Below are positions 16,159 to 25,235 of a DNA stretch of 64,000 bases, piece by piece; position 1 is the first letter of the stretch; every line of letters begins with the position of its first letter. The stretch is from JBCBCP01 sp039817385. Lineage in GTDB: Bacteria > Pseudomonadota > Alphaproteobacteria > Rhodobacterales > Rhodobacteraceae. The stretch is taken from NCBI GenBank assembly GCA_039817385.1, contig JBCBVY010000007.1:1-64000 (forward strand), written 5' to 3'. A program made the position numbers and the translations under genes. Under the pieces are notes generated by a model. It was given only the letters and a program-made list of their open reading frames with translations. It was not told the origin of the DNA and searched no databases.

Positions 16159-16831
16159 CGCGCGCCCCGTTGCGCTCGTCACCGGCGCGGCGCGCGGCAT
16201 CGGCAAAGCCATCGCCGCAGAGCTTGACCGCGACCACACCGTCGCGCGCCATTGGGGCAGGGCCCAGCCAGAGGGGGACAGTTATCAAGCTGACCTCGCG
16301 GACGGCGAGGCCTGCGCTGATCTGGTGGCGCGCGTGCTGGCTGACCACGGCCGCCTCGACGTGATCGTGAACAACGCAGGCGCCATCGCCATGTCGCCCC
16401 TGGACGCCTTCGACACCGGCTACGCGAACATCCTCGCCGTGAACCTGCTCGCCCCGCACGCGATCCTCGCCGCGGCCTTGCCGCACCTGAAGCCCGGCGC
16501 CTGCATCGTGAACATCTCCTCCATGAACGCCGATCTGCCGGGGCGCGGTGCGGCGATTTACTCGGCCAGCAAGGGCGCGCTCAACACCTGGACCAAAGCC
16601 GCCGCGCGCGAGCTTGGCCCAAAAGGCATCCGCGTGAACGCCGTCGCCCCCGGCGCCATAGACACCCCCGAGGCGCCCCGCGCCCCGGACCTCAAACAGG
16701 CCTTCGTCGACCTGCAAGCCTTGGACAAGGTCGGCGCGCCCAAGGACATCGCCGCCGCCGTCCGCTACCTGATCGGCGCGGAATTCACCACCGGCGCAAT
16801 TCTCTCGGTCACGGGCGGCTACCGCCTCTGA
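16148..16831 (+). CDS. Short-chain dehydrogenase/reductase
   Basis: 227-residue SDR with TGAARGIG (residues 11-18), NNAG, the catalytic Ser in ISSMN and YSASK. The C-terminus (FTTGAILSVTGGYRL) is canonical. It starts with GTG inside the end of the ATPase gene (11-bp overlap), so it is translationally coupled to the transporter. The region between the first two Rossmann strands (RHWGRAQPEGDSYQADLAD) is shorter than in most SDRs. The substrate is unknown. Confidence 0.8.
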   Translation: MATDARPVALVTGAARGIGKAIAAELDRDHTVARHWGRAQPEGDSYQADLADGEACADLVARVLADHGRLDVIVNNAGAIAMSPLDAFDTGYANILAVNLLAPHAILAAALPHLKPGACIVNISSMNADLPGRGAAIYSASKGALNTWTKAAARELGPKGIRVNAVAPGAIDTPEAPRAPDLKQAFVDLQALDKVGAPKDIAAAVRYLIGAEFTTGAILSVTGGYRL

Positions 16832-16880
16832 CCCTCTTGAACCAGAAGCCCGCCCGCTCCACACTCGCGCCAAACCAGCT

Positions 16881-16927
16881 CTTCTTTGGGTCCCAAATAT
16901 CCCGGGGGTCTGGGGGCTGGCCCCCAG
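16881..16927 (-). repeat. Intergenic hairpin repeat, family copy 4 (inverted)
   Basis: Read on the minus strand it has CTGGGGGC-CA-GCCCCCAG, then ACCCCCGGGATATTTGGGAC. The stem is one pair shorter than in copy 1 but still perfect. It fills the gap between the SDR and the ArgE-like gene. Confidence 0.65.
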
Positions 16928-16943
16928 TTCCAACGGAGCCCAC

Positions 16944-18107
16944 ATGACCCAAACGCTCGACCCGCTCGCGCTGATGACCAAGCTGATCTCCTTCCCTACG
17001 GTCAGCCGCGACACCAACCTGCCATTAGTGCAATGGGTGGCCGATTACCTCTCCACCCACGGGATCGAGGCGCACCTTTGGCCAGACCCGGACCAGCCGC
17101 ACAAGGCCGCGCTGTTCGCCCATGTTGGCCCGTGGGAGGACGGCGCCGTGGTGCTGTCTGGGCACACGGACGTGGTGCCGGTGGACGGTCAGGACTGGAC
17201 AACCGACCCCTGGACGGTGACCCAGCGGGACGGCACCTATGTGGGCCGCGGCACCTGCGACATGAAGGGCTTTGACGCGCTGGCCATCTGGGCACTGGTC
17301 GCGGCCAAACAGCAGGGCGTCACCCGTCCCCTGCAACTCGCGCTCAGCTTTGATGAAGAGGTCGGCTGCACCGGCGCGCCCCCGCTGATCCGGGCGATGG
17401 ACGCGGCCCTTCCGCGCGGCAGCGACGTGATCGTGGGCGAGCCGTCCACGATGCAGGCGGTCACCGGCCACAAGGGCGGGCAGGGTTTCCCGACGCGCGT
17501 GCGGGGATTTGAGGTGCATTCTTCCATCGCTTACCAAGGGGTAAGTGCGATCCACGAGGCCGCCAAGCTGATCGACTGGGCCAACCAACGCAACGCGGAG
17601 AATGCCGCGGCTGACCCCTCGGACATGGCCGCGCTGTTCGATCCGCCCTACACCAACTGGCATGTCGGCATGATCGAAGGCGGCACCGCGCATAACATCA
17701 CCGCCAAGGACTGCAGTTTCGCAATGGGCTTTCGCGCGGTGCCGGGGGATGACCCCGCCGCGCTGAAACAAGCCTACCTCGATGCGGTGGACGCCCTGCG
17801 CACGCAAATGAAAGCCGTCCGGCCCGAGGCGGATATCGAGGTCGACGTGATGTTCGACGTGCCGCCCCTGAGGCCAGAAGAGGACGGAGGCGCCGAACGC
17901 CTCGTGCGCCAGATCACCGGCGACAATGCCAGCCACGTGGTCAGCTACGGCACCGAGGCGGGGCATTTCCAAGCGGCGGGCTATTCAGCGGTTGTGTGCG
18001 GGCCGGGCAGTATCGAACAGGCGCACCAGCCCGATGAATTTATCGAGATCGCTCAGTTCAACGCAGGCCACGATTTTATGCGCAAACTGGTAGACCGGCT
18101 TGGCTGA
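16944..18107 (+). CDS. argE: Acetylornithine deacetylase (M20 family)
   Basis: 387 residues. Metal-binding motifs of M20 peptidases are visible: SGHTDVVPVDG around residue 73 (His ligand), GRGTCDMKGFDAL around 98 (bridging Asp) and the DEEVGC catalytic/metal pair near 135. The sequence is closest to ArgE, which hydrolyses N-acetylornithine. It overlaps the next gene (an amino-acid oxidase type) by eight bases and sits in a peptide-use region. Activity on another N-acyl amino acid is therefore also possible. Confidence 0.8.
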   Translation: MTQTLDPLALMTKLISFPTVSRDTNLPLVQWVADYLSTHGIEAHLWPDPDQPHKAALFAHVGPWEDGAVVLSGHTDVVPVDGQDWTTDPWTVTQRDGTYVGRGTCDMKGFDALAIWALVAAKQQGVTRPLQLALSFDEEVGCTGAPPLIRAMDAALPRGSDVIVGEPSTMQAVTGHKGGQGFPTRVRGFEVHSSIAYQGVSAIHEAAKLIDWANQRNAENAAADPSDMAALFDPPYTNWHVGMIEGGTAHNITAKDCSFAMGFRAVPGDDPAALKQAYLDAVDALRTQMKAVRPEADIEVDVMFDVPPLRPEEDGGAERLVRQITGDNASHVVSYGTEAGHFQAAGYSAVVCGPGSIEQAHQPDEFIEIAQFNAGHDFMRKLVDRLG

Positions 18108-19503
18108 GCCGCTGGAAACCGACGCGGTTTCCACGCGCGCCCGGGAAACCGCGTCGGTTTCCCAATTTCCATTTGCCGCGCTTGGCCCCGTCACCTGGCC
18201 CGGCCCGCCCCCGGCAGAGGCCGACATCGTCGTCATCGGGGGCGGCGTGATCGGGGTCTGCACCGCGCTCTACGCGGCCCGTGCGGGCCAGCGCGTGGTG
18301 CTCCTTGAAAAAGGACGCATCGCGGCCGAGCAATCGGGCCGCAACTGGGGCTGGATCCGCCAGCAGGGCCGCGACCCGGACGAGCTGCCGATCATGGTGG
18401 AGGCAAACCGCCTTTGGAAAGAGCTTGCGGGCGAGACCAATGTCGACATCGGCCTGCGCACAGGCGGCGTGACCTACCTCGCCAAAACGCAAAAAGAGCT
18501 GGCCAGCTACGCGGTATGGCTGCCGCACGGGCAGGCCCACGGCACGGGCGCCCGGATGCTGACAACGGCTGAAACCGCGGAGCTGATCCCCGGCATGTCG
18601 CGGCGCTATGCGGGCGCGCTTTATACCCCCACCGACATGCGGGCAGAGCCCTGGGTCGCTGTGCCTGCGCTGGCCCATGTGGCGGCGCGCGCCGGGGCGC
18701 GACTCGTCGAGCATTGCGCGGTCCGCGCGCTTGATCTGGAGGCGGGGCGTGTCGCCGGGGTTATCACGGAGGCGGGCCGCATCCGCGCGCCGCGTGTCGT
18801 TTTGGCCGGCGGCGCATGGTCTTCGCTTTTCCTGCGCGCCCACGGGGTGTCCATCCCGCAGCTCAGCGTGCGCGCCACCGTCGCCGCAACTCAGCCCTTG
18901 CCTGCCACCTACGCGGGCGGCGCGGCAGATGACCGGATTGCCTTTCGGCACCGCGTAGATGGGGGCTACAGCCTCGCCGCGGGCGGCTTTCACGAGCTCT
19001 TCGTCGGACCCGATGCCTTCCGCGCTTTGCCCAAATTCCTCGCCCAGCTGCGCGCCGACCCGTTTGGCACCCGCTACTTGCCGTTCGCGCCCAAGGGCTA
19101 CCCCGACGGCTGGCGTACCCCGCGCCGTTGGAGCGCCGATGGCCCCAGCCCCTTCGAGGCGATGCGCATCCTGAACCCGGCCCCCAACCGGGCCAAGGTT
19201 CGCGCGCTGACCCGGGACTTCGCCGCGCTTTTTCCAAAGCTCGGTCCGGTCCGCATCACTAACGCCTGGGCCGGGCTGATCGACACGATGCCGGACGTTG
19301 TCCCGGTCGTTGACCATGTCGCCGCGCTGCCGGGGCTGATCCTTGGCACCGGCATGTCCGGGCACGGCTTTGGCATCGGGCCGGGCATGGGCCGGGTGCT
19401 CGCGGCACTGGCGGCGGATGGCGATCCGGGGCACGATCTGTCACGGTTCCGGCTGTCGCGATTCAGCGATGGGTCCGCGATGCGTCTTGGCCCGTCCGTT
19501 TAA
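18100..19503 (+). CDS. FAD-dependent oxidoreductase (DadA/D-amino-acid oxidase type)
   Basis: 467 residues. The FAD-binding motif is IVVIGGGVIGVCTALYAARA near residues 43-62, followed by the DAO-family pattern RVVLLEKGRIAAEQSGRNWG and a C-terminal NAWAGLIDTMPDVVPVVD segment. It oxidises an amine, perhaps an amino acid produced by the neighbouring deacylases. The start is TTG 18100, overlapping argE, and no ATG or GTG lies before the FAD motif. The roughly 40-residue N-terminal extension is unusual because it is encoded partly by two inverted copies of a 19-bp palindrome (see 18114-18162). Confidence 0.8.
   Translation: MAEPLETDAVSTRARETASVSQFPFAALGPVTWPGPPPAEADIVVIGGGVIGVCTALYAARAGQRVVLLEKGRIAAEQSGRNWGWIRQQGRDPDELPIMVEANRLWKELAGETNVDIGLRTGGVTYLAKTQKELASYAVWLPHGQAHGTGARMLTTAETAELIPGMSRRYAGALYTPTDMRAEPWVAVPALAHVAARAGARLVEHCAVRALDLEAGRVAGVITEAGRIRAPRVVLAGGAWSSLFLRAHGVSIPQLSVRATVAATQPLPATYAGGAADDRIAFRHRVDGGYSLAAGGFHELFVGPDAFRALPKFLAQLRADPFGTRYLPFAPKGYPDGWRTPRRWSADGPSPFEAMRILNPAPNRAKVRALTRDFAALFPKLGPVRITNAWAGLIDTMPDVVPVVDHVAALPGLILGTGMSGHGFGIGPGMGRVLAALAADGDPGHDLSRFRLSRFSDGSAMRLGPSV
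18114..18162. repeat. Inverted pair of a 19-bp palindrome inside a coding sequence
   Basis: GGAAACCGACGCGGTTTCC at 18114-18132 is the exact reverse complement of GGAAACCGCGTCGGTTTCC at 18144-18162. The second form recurs identically at 56724-56742 in an unrelated gene. Here both copies are translated (ETDAVST and ETASVSQ) within the N-terminal extension of the FAD oxidoreductase. Confidence 0.85.
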
Positions 19504-19530
19504 CCGTTCGTTTCATCCAAGGAGATCCCC

Positions 19531-20697
19531 ATGCCCATCCGCAACCGCCTTGCCGAAATGCACAACGAGATCACAGGCTGGCGCCGCCACCTGCACGCCA
19601 ACCCGGAACTGCAATTCGACGTGCATGAAACTGCGGCTTTTGTTGCGGAAAAGCTGCGCGCCTTTGGCGTGGATGAGGTCACCGAAGGCATTGGGCGCAC
19701 CGGCGTTGTCGCGGTGATCAAGGGCCGCGAGGCCGGGGGCCGCACGATCGGGCTGCGCGCGGATATGGACGCGCTGCCGATCACCGAGGCGACGGGGCTG
19801 GACTATGCCAGCCAAAACGACGGCAAGATGCACGCCTGCGGCCATGACGGGCACACGGCCATGTTGCTGGGCGCGGCGCAATATCTGGCAGAGACCCGCA
19901 ATTTTGCCGGCACCGCCGTGCTGATCTTCCAGCCCGCCGAAGAGGGCGGCGGCGGCGGGCGCGAGATGGTGAATGACGGGCTGATGGACCGTTGGCAGAT
20001 CGACGAGGTCTACGGGATGCACAACATGCCCGGCCTGCCGACGGGCCAGTTCGCGATTCGCCCCGGCCCGCTGCTGGCCGCGGCGGACATGTTCACGATC
20101 CGGGTGATCGGCAAGGGCGGGCACGCCGCCGCCCCGCATCAGGCGGTGGACCCGAACGTGGCGGCGGCCCATGTGATCGTCGCGCTACAGTCGATCGCCA
20201 GCCGGGTGACGGACCCGCTTGCCGCGGTCGTGGTGACCATCGGGTCGCTGCATTCGGACAGCGTCGTTGGCAACGTCATCCCACATGTTGTCACGATGGA
20301 AGGCACCGTGCGCGCGCTTGACGAGGGCGTCCGGGCCGAGGCGCAGGCGCGCGTGCTGGCCATCACGGAAGCGACGGGGCAGGCGCATGGCTGCACGGCT
20401 GAGATCGACTACGAGGTTGGCTACCCGGTTACCATCAATGCGGATGCGAACACCGGCCATGCGGTTGCGGCCGCCCGCGCGGTGACGGATCACGTGCTCA
20501 CCGATTGCCCGCCAATCATGGCCGCCGAAGATTTTTCCTTCATGTTGAACGAACGCCCGGGCGCCTACATCATGATTGGCAATGGGGACACCGCGATGGT
20601 GCATCACCCGGAATACAATTTCGACGATGATGCGATCCCGGCGGGCTGCTCGTGGTTTGCCGAGATTGTTGAACAGCGATTACCACTTGGTAAGTAG
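19531..20697 (+). CDS. M20 family amidohydrolase (hippurate hydrolase/IAA-amino acid hydrolase type)
   Basis: 388 residues of the M20D family. Visible metal-site motifs are GLRADMDALPI (about residue 72) and HACGHDGHTAMLLGAA (about 107), with QPAEEGGGGG near 133 carrying the catalytic Glu. Relatives cleave N-acyl or aryl amino-acid conjugates such as hippurate. It is followed directly by a close paralogue (next start 42 bases on). With the ArgE-like and DadA-like genes upstream it suggests a pathway releasing and oxidising amino acids from N-acyl derivatives. Confidence 0.88.
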   Translation: MPIRNRLAEMHNEITGWRRHLHANPELQFDVHETAAFVAEKLRAFGVDEVTEGIGRTGVVAVIKGREAGGRTIGLRADMDALPITEATGLDYASQNDGKMHACGHDGHTAMLLGAAQYLAETRNFAGTAVLIFQPAEEGGGGGREMVNDGLMDRWQIDEVYGMHNMPGLPTGQFAIRPGPLLAAADMFTIRVIGKGGHAAAPHQAVDPNVAAAHVIVALQSIASRVTDPLAAVVVTIGSLHSDSVVGNVIPHVVTMEGTVRALDEGVRAEAQARVLAITEATGQAHGCTAEIDYEVGYPVTINADANTGHAVAAARAVTDHVLTDCPPIMAAEDFSFMLNERPGAYIMIGNGDTAMVHHPEYNFDDDAIPAGCSWFAEIVEQRLPLGK

Positions 20698-20739
20698 ATG
20701 AACATAGCGCCGGAAGGCGCTGAAAAAGGGAGACAACAG

Positions 20740-21915
20740 ATGCCAGTCAAAAACCGCTTTGCTGAACTTCAGGCCGAAATCACCGCCTGGCGCCGGGACA
20801 TCCACGAGAACCCGGAGATCCTGTTTGAGACGCACCGCACCTCTGCGCTTGTGGCGGAAAAGCTGCGCGCGTTTGGCCTTGATGAGGTGACCGAAGGGAT
20901 TGGGCGCACCGGGGTCGTCGGCGTGATCAAGGGGCGCACCGACACGGCGGGCAAGGTCATCGGCCTGCGCGCGGACATGGATGCGCTGCCGATTCACGAG
21001 GCGACGGGGCTCGACTATGCCTCCAAGACCGATGGGGCGATGCACGCCTGCGGCCATGATGGGCACACGGCGATGCTGCTGGGCGCGGCAAAGTACCTAA
21101 GCGAGACGCGCAATTTCGACGGCACCTGCGTGGTGATCTTCCAGCCCGCCGAAGAGGGCGGCGGCGGCGGCAAGGAGATGTGCGACGACGGCATGATGGC
21201 GCGTTGGGGCATTCAGGAAGTCTACGGCATGCACAACTGGCCCGGCATGCCGGTCGGCACGTTTGCGATCCGTCCGGGTCCTTTCTTTGCCGCGACGGAC
21301 CAGTTCGACATCTATCTCGAAGGCAAGGGCGGCCACGCGGCCAAGCCGCACGAAACTGTCGACACCACCGTGATGGGCGCGCAGGTCGTGATGGCGATGC
21401 AGACCATCGCCAGCCGCAACGCGGACCCGGTGGATCAGGTCGTGGTGTCGGTCACATCTTTTGAAACCTCGTCCAACGCGTTCAACGTGATCCCGCAGAA
21501 GGTGCACCTCAAAGGCACAGTGCGCACCATGAGCGCGGCGATGCGGGACATGGCCGAGACGCGGATCAAGGCGATCTGCGACGGGGTCGCGGCAACGATG
21601 GGTGGCACCGCGCACGTGGACTACCACCGCGGCTATCCGGTGATGGTCAACTCAGAAGAGCAAACGGAATTTGCCGCTAACGTCGCGCGCCGCGTGTCGG
21701 GTCAGTGCGATGATGCGCCGCTGGTGATGGGCGGCGAGGATTTCGCCTTCATGCTCGAAGAGCGCCCGGGCGCTTATATCGTGGTCGGCAATGGCGACAG
21801 CGCGTCGGTCCACCACCCCGAATACAACTTCAACGACGAGGCGATCCCAGCGGGATGTTCGTGGTGGGCGGAGATTGTCGAACAGCGGATGCCGGTGCGC
21901 GGCGCGGCGTCCTGA
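20740..21915 (+). CDS. M20 family amidohydrolase, tandem paralogue
   Basis: 391 residues, clearly paralogous to the preceding gene over the full length: NRFAELQAEITAWRRDIHENPE, GLRADMDALPI, HACGHDGHTAMLLGAA and QPAEEGGGGG are all shared. The metal ligands are intact, so both copies are probably active, perhaps on different acyl groups. ATG 20740 is preceded by GGGAG at good spacing; an ATG at 20698 adds an unmatched leader. Confidence 0.88.
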   Translation: MPVKNRFAELQAEITAWRRDIHENPEILFETHRTSALVAEKLRAFGLDEVTEGIGRTGVVGVIKGRTDTAGKVIGLRADMDALPIHEATGLDYASKTDGAMHACGHDGHTAMLLGAAKYLSETRNFDGTCVVIFQPAEEGGGGGKEMCDDGMMARWGIQEVYGMHNWPGMPVGTFAIRPGPFFAATDQFDIYLEGKGGHAAKPHETVDTTVMGAQVVMAMQTIASRNADPVDQVVVSVTSFETSSNAFNVIPQKVHLKGTVRTMSAAMRDMAETRIKAICDGVAATMGGTAHVDYHRGYPVMVNSEEQTEFAANVARRVSGQCDDAPLVMGGEDFAFMLEERPGAYIVVGNGDSASVHHPEYNFNDEAIPAGCSWWAEIVEQRMPVRGAAS

Positions 21916-21920
21916 GGCGG

Positions 21921-21970
21921 GCGATCCTTTGAAGGATCGCTTGGGGTCAATTCTTCAAAGAATTGATCCC
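21921..21970. terminator. Two hairpins between convergent genes
   Basis: GCGATCCTT-TG-AAGGATCGC at 21921-21940 and a second stem at 21944-21970 (GGGTCAATTC paired with GAATTGATCCC) lie between the amidohydrolase and the convergent glycosyltransferase. The second overlaps the last codons of the glycosyltransferase. Neither is followed by a long T-run, but the position suggests bidirectional termination. Confidence 0.5.
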
Positions 21971-22968
21971 TTGGCCCGCAGTTTTTCGTAGACGGCCGTG
22001 ATGCCGTCCACTTCGCGGTCGATGGAGAAGCTGGCCTCTGCAACCTCGCGGGCGTCCTGCTGCATGTCCGCGCAGTCCAATACGCGAGTTGCAGCGGCTG
22101 CGCCGCGTTCGGGGGTGGTAATCAGCCCTGCGCGGCCTTGGGACGCAAAGGCGGCGTAGTAGCCCGTGTCCGTCGCCACAAAAGGCGTGCCGCTCGCCAT
22201 GCCCTCCAGCGGGACCATGCCGTAGCCCTCGTAGGTGGGCAGTTGCATCACGAGGCTCAGGCCGCGCATCAGGGCGGGCATCTGCTCTGGCCCGATCTCT
22301 CCGGGCCAGAGGATGCGGTCCTCCAGCCCAGCCGCGGCAATCGTGCGGCGCAGGGCGCCCGCAAACCCCTCATGCTCGCGTGCAACCTTCCCGATGACCA
22401 GCGCGGTCAGCCCGGGCCGCTCGGGCAGCAGCTCAAGCATCGCGTGCACGAAGCGGTCGGTGCCTTTTTCGGGCCGAACACGGCCAATCGTGGCGATCCC
22501 CGCGGTGCCGCCATAGCCCAGCGCCTGCCACGCGGCGGCGCGGTCCGGGGCGGGGGTAAAGCGGTCCGTGTCGACCCCGTGCGGGACCACGCCGCGCACA
22601 TGGGGCACGAAGCGCGCCGCCGCTTCGGTGGTGGCGATTACTGAATCCATCCGGTTGATCAGCCAGCGCGGCAGGGCGCTGTGCCGCCGGATCGCCGCAG
22701 AGGTAAAGACAATGCGGATCGGTTTGCGCAACACGTCGCGCGTCCAGAGGGCCGCGCGCATTTCTGTGTTGCGGCGCACGTGCCAGATGGTGCCGGGGCC
22801 GGAGCGCGCCCGTGCCTCTGCCAGTGTGATCGGCGCGGGGCAGCCGGGCAGGGGGTGGCCGACAAGGGCCAACGCGCCCTGCTCGGCCTGTTTTGCAATG
22901 ACGGCGGCAGCGGTGGCGGAGACGCCGGTGAAGTTGCGGTTGAAATTCGTGACGATCAGCGGGGTCAT
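21955..22968 (-). CDS. Glycosyltransferase (GT4-like, LPS core type)
   Basis: 337 residues. The C-terminal half is a GT-B nucleotide-sugar domain with IATIGRVRPEKGTDRFVHA (about residue 155), MQLPTYEGYGMVPLEGMASGTPFVAT (about 240) and the conserved E-x7-E arrangement. It overlaps the waaA stop by four bases (ATGA), which points to a role in assembling the lipopolysaccharide inner core after Kdo transfer. The sugar and acceptor cannot be told from the sequence. The gene ends inside a terminator-like hairpin. Confidence 0.8.
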   Translation of the reverse strand: MTPLIVTNFNRNFTGVSATAAAVIAKQAEQGALALVGHPLPGCPAPITLAEARARSGPGTIWHVRRNTEMRAALWTRDVLRKPIRIVFTSAAIRRHSALPRWLINRMDSVIATTEAAARFVPHVRGVVPHGVDTDRFTPAPDRAAAWQALGYGGTAGIATIGRVRPEKGTDRFVHAMLELLPERPGLTALVIGKVAREHEGFAGALRRTIAAAGLEDRILWPGEIGPEQMPALMRGLSLVMQLPTYEGYGMVPLEGMASGTPFVATDTGYYAAFASQGRAGLITTPERGAAAATRVLDCADMQQDAREVAEASFSIDREVDGITAVYEKLRAKGSIL

Positions 22969-24227
22969 GGGGCCTCCTCTAACCCCAGCACGGCGGCGAG
23001 CTGTGCGGCAAGCGCGTCAGCCTCCCCGGTTTGCGCGGCGGCGAATCCGGTGGCGGCTTTCCTGAGGCGCGCAAGGTCTTCGGGTGCGTCCAGCAGTGCG
23101 CCGACCGCGGCGGCGAGCGTACTGTCATCGACGCGGGTCACGGCCCCAGCCGCCTCCAGCGCGGCATAGGTTTCCGAAAAGTTGCCCGTGTGCGGCCCGG
23201 TCAGGATGGCAGCGCCTGCATGGGCGACCTCGAACGGGTTGTGCCCGCCGATCTCCCGCAGGCTGCCGCCCAGCAGGACCAGCGGCGCGAGGGGATAGAG
23301 GCTGCCGAGTTCCCCAAGCGTGTCGACCACCCAGACCGCCTTGTCCGGCATCCCGCCCGTGCTGCGGGTGGTTAAGGGCAGGTCGCTTGCCTTGGCCAGG
23401 GCTTCCACCTCCGCGCGCCGTTCGGGGTGGCGGGGCACGAGGATCAGGCACAGGTCCGCGTGCTGCTGCCGGAGGGTCTTGTGCGCGGCGAGGATCACCT
23501 CTTCCTCCCCCGGGTGGGTGGACGCTGCGATCCATGCGGGCCGGCCTGCCAGCGCTGCGCGGGCGCCCTCCAGCAGCGCGGTGTCGATCGGCAGCGCGCC
23601 GGAAAGGGCCTTGAGGTTGCCGCCGGTCTCCACAGGTGCGGGGCCAAGGCTGCGCAAGGCCTGTGTCACCGCGTCATTCTGCGCGAGGATCAGGTTGAAC
23701 CGGCCCAGCAGGGCGGATGCCGTGCGCGGTGCGCTGGCCCAGCGGCGGAGCGAACGCTCGGACAGCCGTGCGCCGACCAGCGCCCGGGGCATATCGGAGC
23801 GGAGCAGCATGTTCGGCCAAATCTCCGATTCCACGAAGAGCGCCGCATCGGGCCGCCAGCGCTTGAGGAACCGGTCTACCGGCCCGGGCGCATCGAGCGG
23901 GGCAAACTGGTGCCATGCGCCTTGCGGCAGCCGGTCTTCCAGCATCTGGGCAGACGTGGGCGTCACGGAGGTGACCATGACCTTCAGGCCCGGCGCGCGG
24001 GCCTGCAGCGCCCGGATCAGCGGCAGGACCGAAAGGCTTTCCCCGACCGAGGCCGCGTGCACCCACAAGAGCGCACCGCCCGGGCGCTCCCCCGCGGTCA
24101 CCCCCACCACCTCATGCGCGCGGTACGCTGGCACCCCCGCGCCGCGCAGGCGCGCGATGCGGCGGCGGGCGATGAAGGGGATCGCGAGCCGCGTGGCCAG
24201 CGCATAGGCGCGCAAAAGGGCCGTCAC
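22965..24227 (-). CDS. waaA: 3-deoxy-D-manno-octulosonic acid (Kdo) transferase
   Basis: 420 residues. The N-terminal anchor helix is followed by LLWVHAASVGE around residues 52-62, which contains the catalytic Glu of WaaA/KdtA. The C-terminal half has IAASTHPGEEEVILAAH and the HNPFEVAHAGAAILTGPHTGNF segment binding CMP-Kdo. The enzyme adds Kdo to lipid A at the inner membrane, so the organism makes Kdo-containing LPS. The gene starts with GTG three bases after the moaA stop and overlaps the downstream glycosyltransferase. The pairing with moaA is probably only transcriptional. Confidence 0.92.
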   Translation of the reverse strand: MTALLRAYALATRLAIPFIARRRIARLRGAGVPAYRAHEVVGVTAGERPGGALLWVHAASVGESLSVLPLIRALQARAPGLKVMVTSVTPTSAQMLEDRLPQGAWHQFAPLDAPGPVDRFLKRWRPDAALFVESEIWPNMLLRSDMPRALVGARLSERSLRRWASAPRTASALLGRFNLILAQNDAVTQALRSLGPAPVETGGNLKALSGALPIDTALLEGARAALAGRPAWIAASTHPGEEEVILAAHKTLRQQHADLCLILVPRHPERRAEVEALAKASDLPLTTRSTGGMPDKAVWVVDTLGELGSLYPLAPLVLLGGSLREIGGHNPFEVAHAGAAILTGPHTGNFSETYAALEAAGAVTRVDDSTLAAAVGALLDAPEDLARLRKAATGFAAAQTGEADALAAQLAAVLGLEEAP

Positions 24228-24230
24228 GGC

Positions 24231-25235
24231 TCAGCCGCCGGTGTGGCTCATATGGCGGGACATCTGGCCATCGGCGCGCGCGCGCGAATAGTCGAAATCG
24301 TGGCCCTTGGGCTTGGCGGCGATGGCGGCGCGGATGGCGTCCTCCAGCGGGCCGTCGGAATCGGAGGCGCGCAGGGGCGTGCGCAGGTCCGCCTTGTCCT
24401 CCTGGCCAAGGCACATGAAAATCTCCCCGGTGCAGGTGACGCGCACCCGGTTGCAGCTTTCGCAGAAATTGTGGCTGAGCGGAGTGATGAAGCCAATGCG
24501 CTGACCGGTCTCATCCAGCCGGACGTAGCGGGCCGGCCCGCCGGTGCGGTCGGGCAGGTCGGTCACGGTGTAGTGCTGGGCATAGGCGCGGCGCACCTCT
24601 TCGAGGGACCAGTATTGGCCCACGCGGTCCGCGCCGCCCAGATCGCCCATCGGCATCACCTCGATCCAGGTCAGGTCCGCGCCGCGGGCGGCGCACCATT
24701 CTGTCATGCGGCCCAGCTCGTCCTCGTTAAAGCCCTTGAGCGCAACCGCGTTGATCTTGACATGCAGCCCCGCCGCCTGCGCCGCGTCGATCCCGCGCAG
24801 AACCTGGCTCAGGCGGCCCCAGCGGGTGACGCGGGCGAACTTGTCCTCGTCCAGCGTGTCGAGCGAGATGTTGATACGCCGCACGCCCGCCTCCGCGAGG
24901 GGCTTGGCAAATCGCTCAAGCTGGCTGCCATTCGTGGTCAGCGTCAGCTCGTCCAGCGCGCCGGTCTCCAGGTGCCGGGACATCGACCGGAAGAAGGTCA
25001 TGATATCGCGCCGCACCAGCGGCTCGCCCCCGGTGATGCGCAGCTTGCGCACGCCAAGGCGGACAAAGGCGCTGCACATGCGGTCCAGCTCTTCGAGCGT
25101 CAACAGCTCTTTCTTGGGCAGGAAGGTCATATTTTCCGACATGCAATAGACACAGCGGAAATCGCAGCGGTCCGTCACCGACAGGCGAAGGTAGGTGATG
25201 GCGCGGGAAAAGGGATCGATCAGCGGTGCGGTCAT
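24231..25235 (-). CDS. moaA: GTP 3',8-cyclase, molybdenum cofactor biosynthesis
   Basis: 334 residues. The radical-SAM cluster is Cys24, Cys28 and Cys31 in CDFRCVYC. A second C-terminal 4Fe-4S site is seen in CESCNRVRVTC followed by a further Cys in FMCLGQ. The protein ends in the conserved Gly-Gly needed for activity. It converts GTP to the cyclic precursor of molybdopterin together with MoaC, which is not in this window. It is first in the moaA-waaA-glycosyltransferase series. An inverted repeat ATACC-AAAGA-GGTAT (25234-25248) overlaps its start codon. Confidence 0.94.
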   Translation of the reverse strand: MTAPLIDPFSRAITYLRLSVTDRCDFRCVYCMSENMTFLPKKELLTLEELDRMCSAFVRLGVRKLRITGGEPLVRRDIMTFFRSMSRHLETGALDELTLTTNGSQLERFAKPLAEAGVRRINISLDTLDEDKFARVTRWGRLSQVLRGIDAAQAAGLHVKINAVALKGFNEDELGRMTEWCAARGADLTWIEVMPMGDLGGADRVGQYWSLEEVRRAYAQHYTVTDLPDRTGGPARYVRLDETGQRIGFITPLSHNFCESCNRVRVTCTGEIFMCLGQEDKADLRTPLRASDSDGPLEDAIRAAIAAKPKGHDFDYSRARADGQMSRHMSHTGG

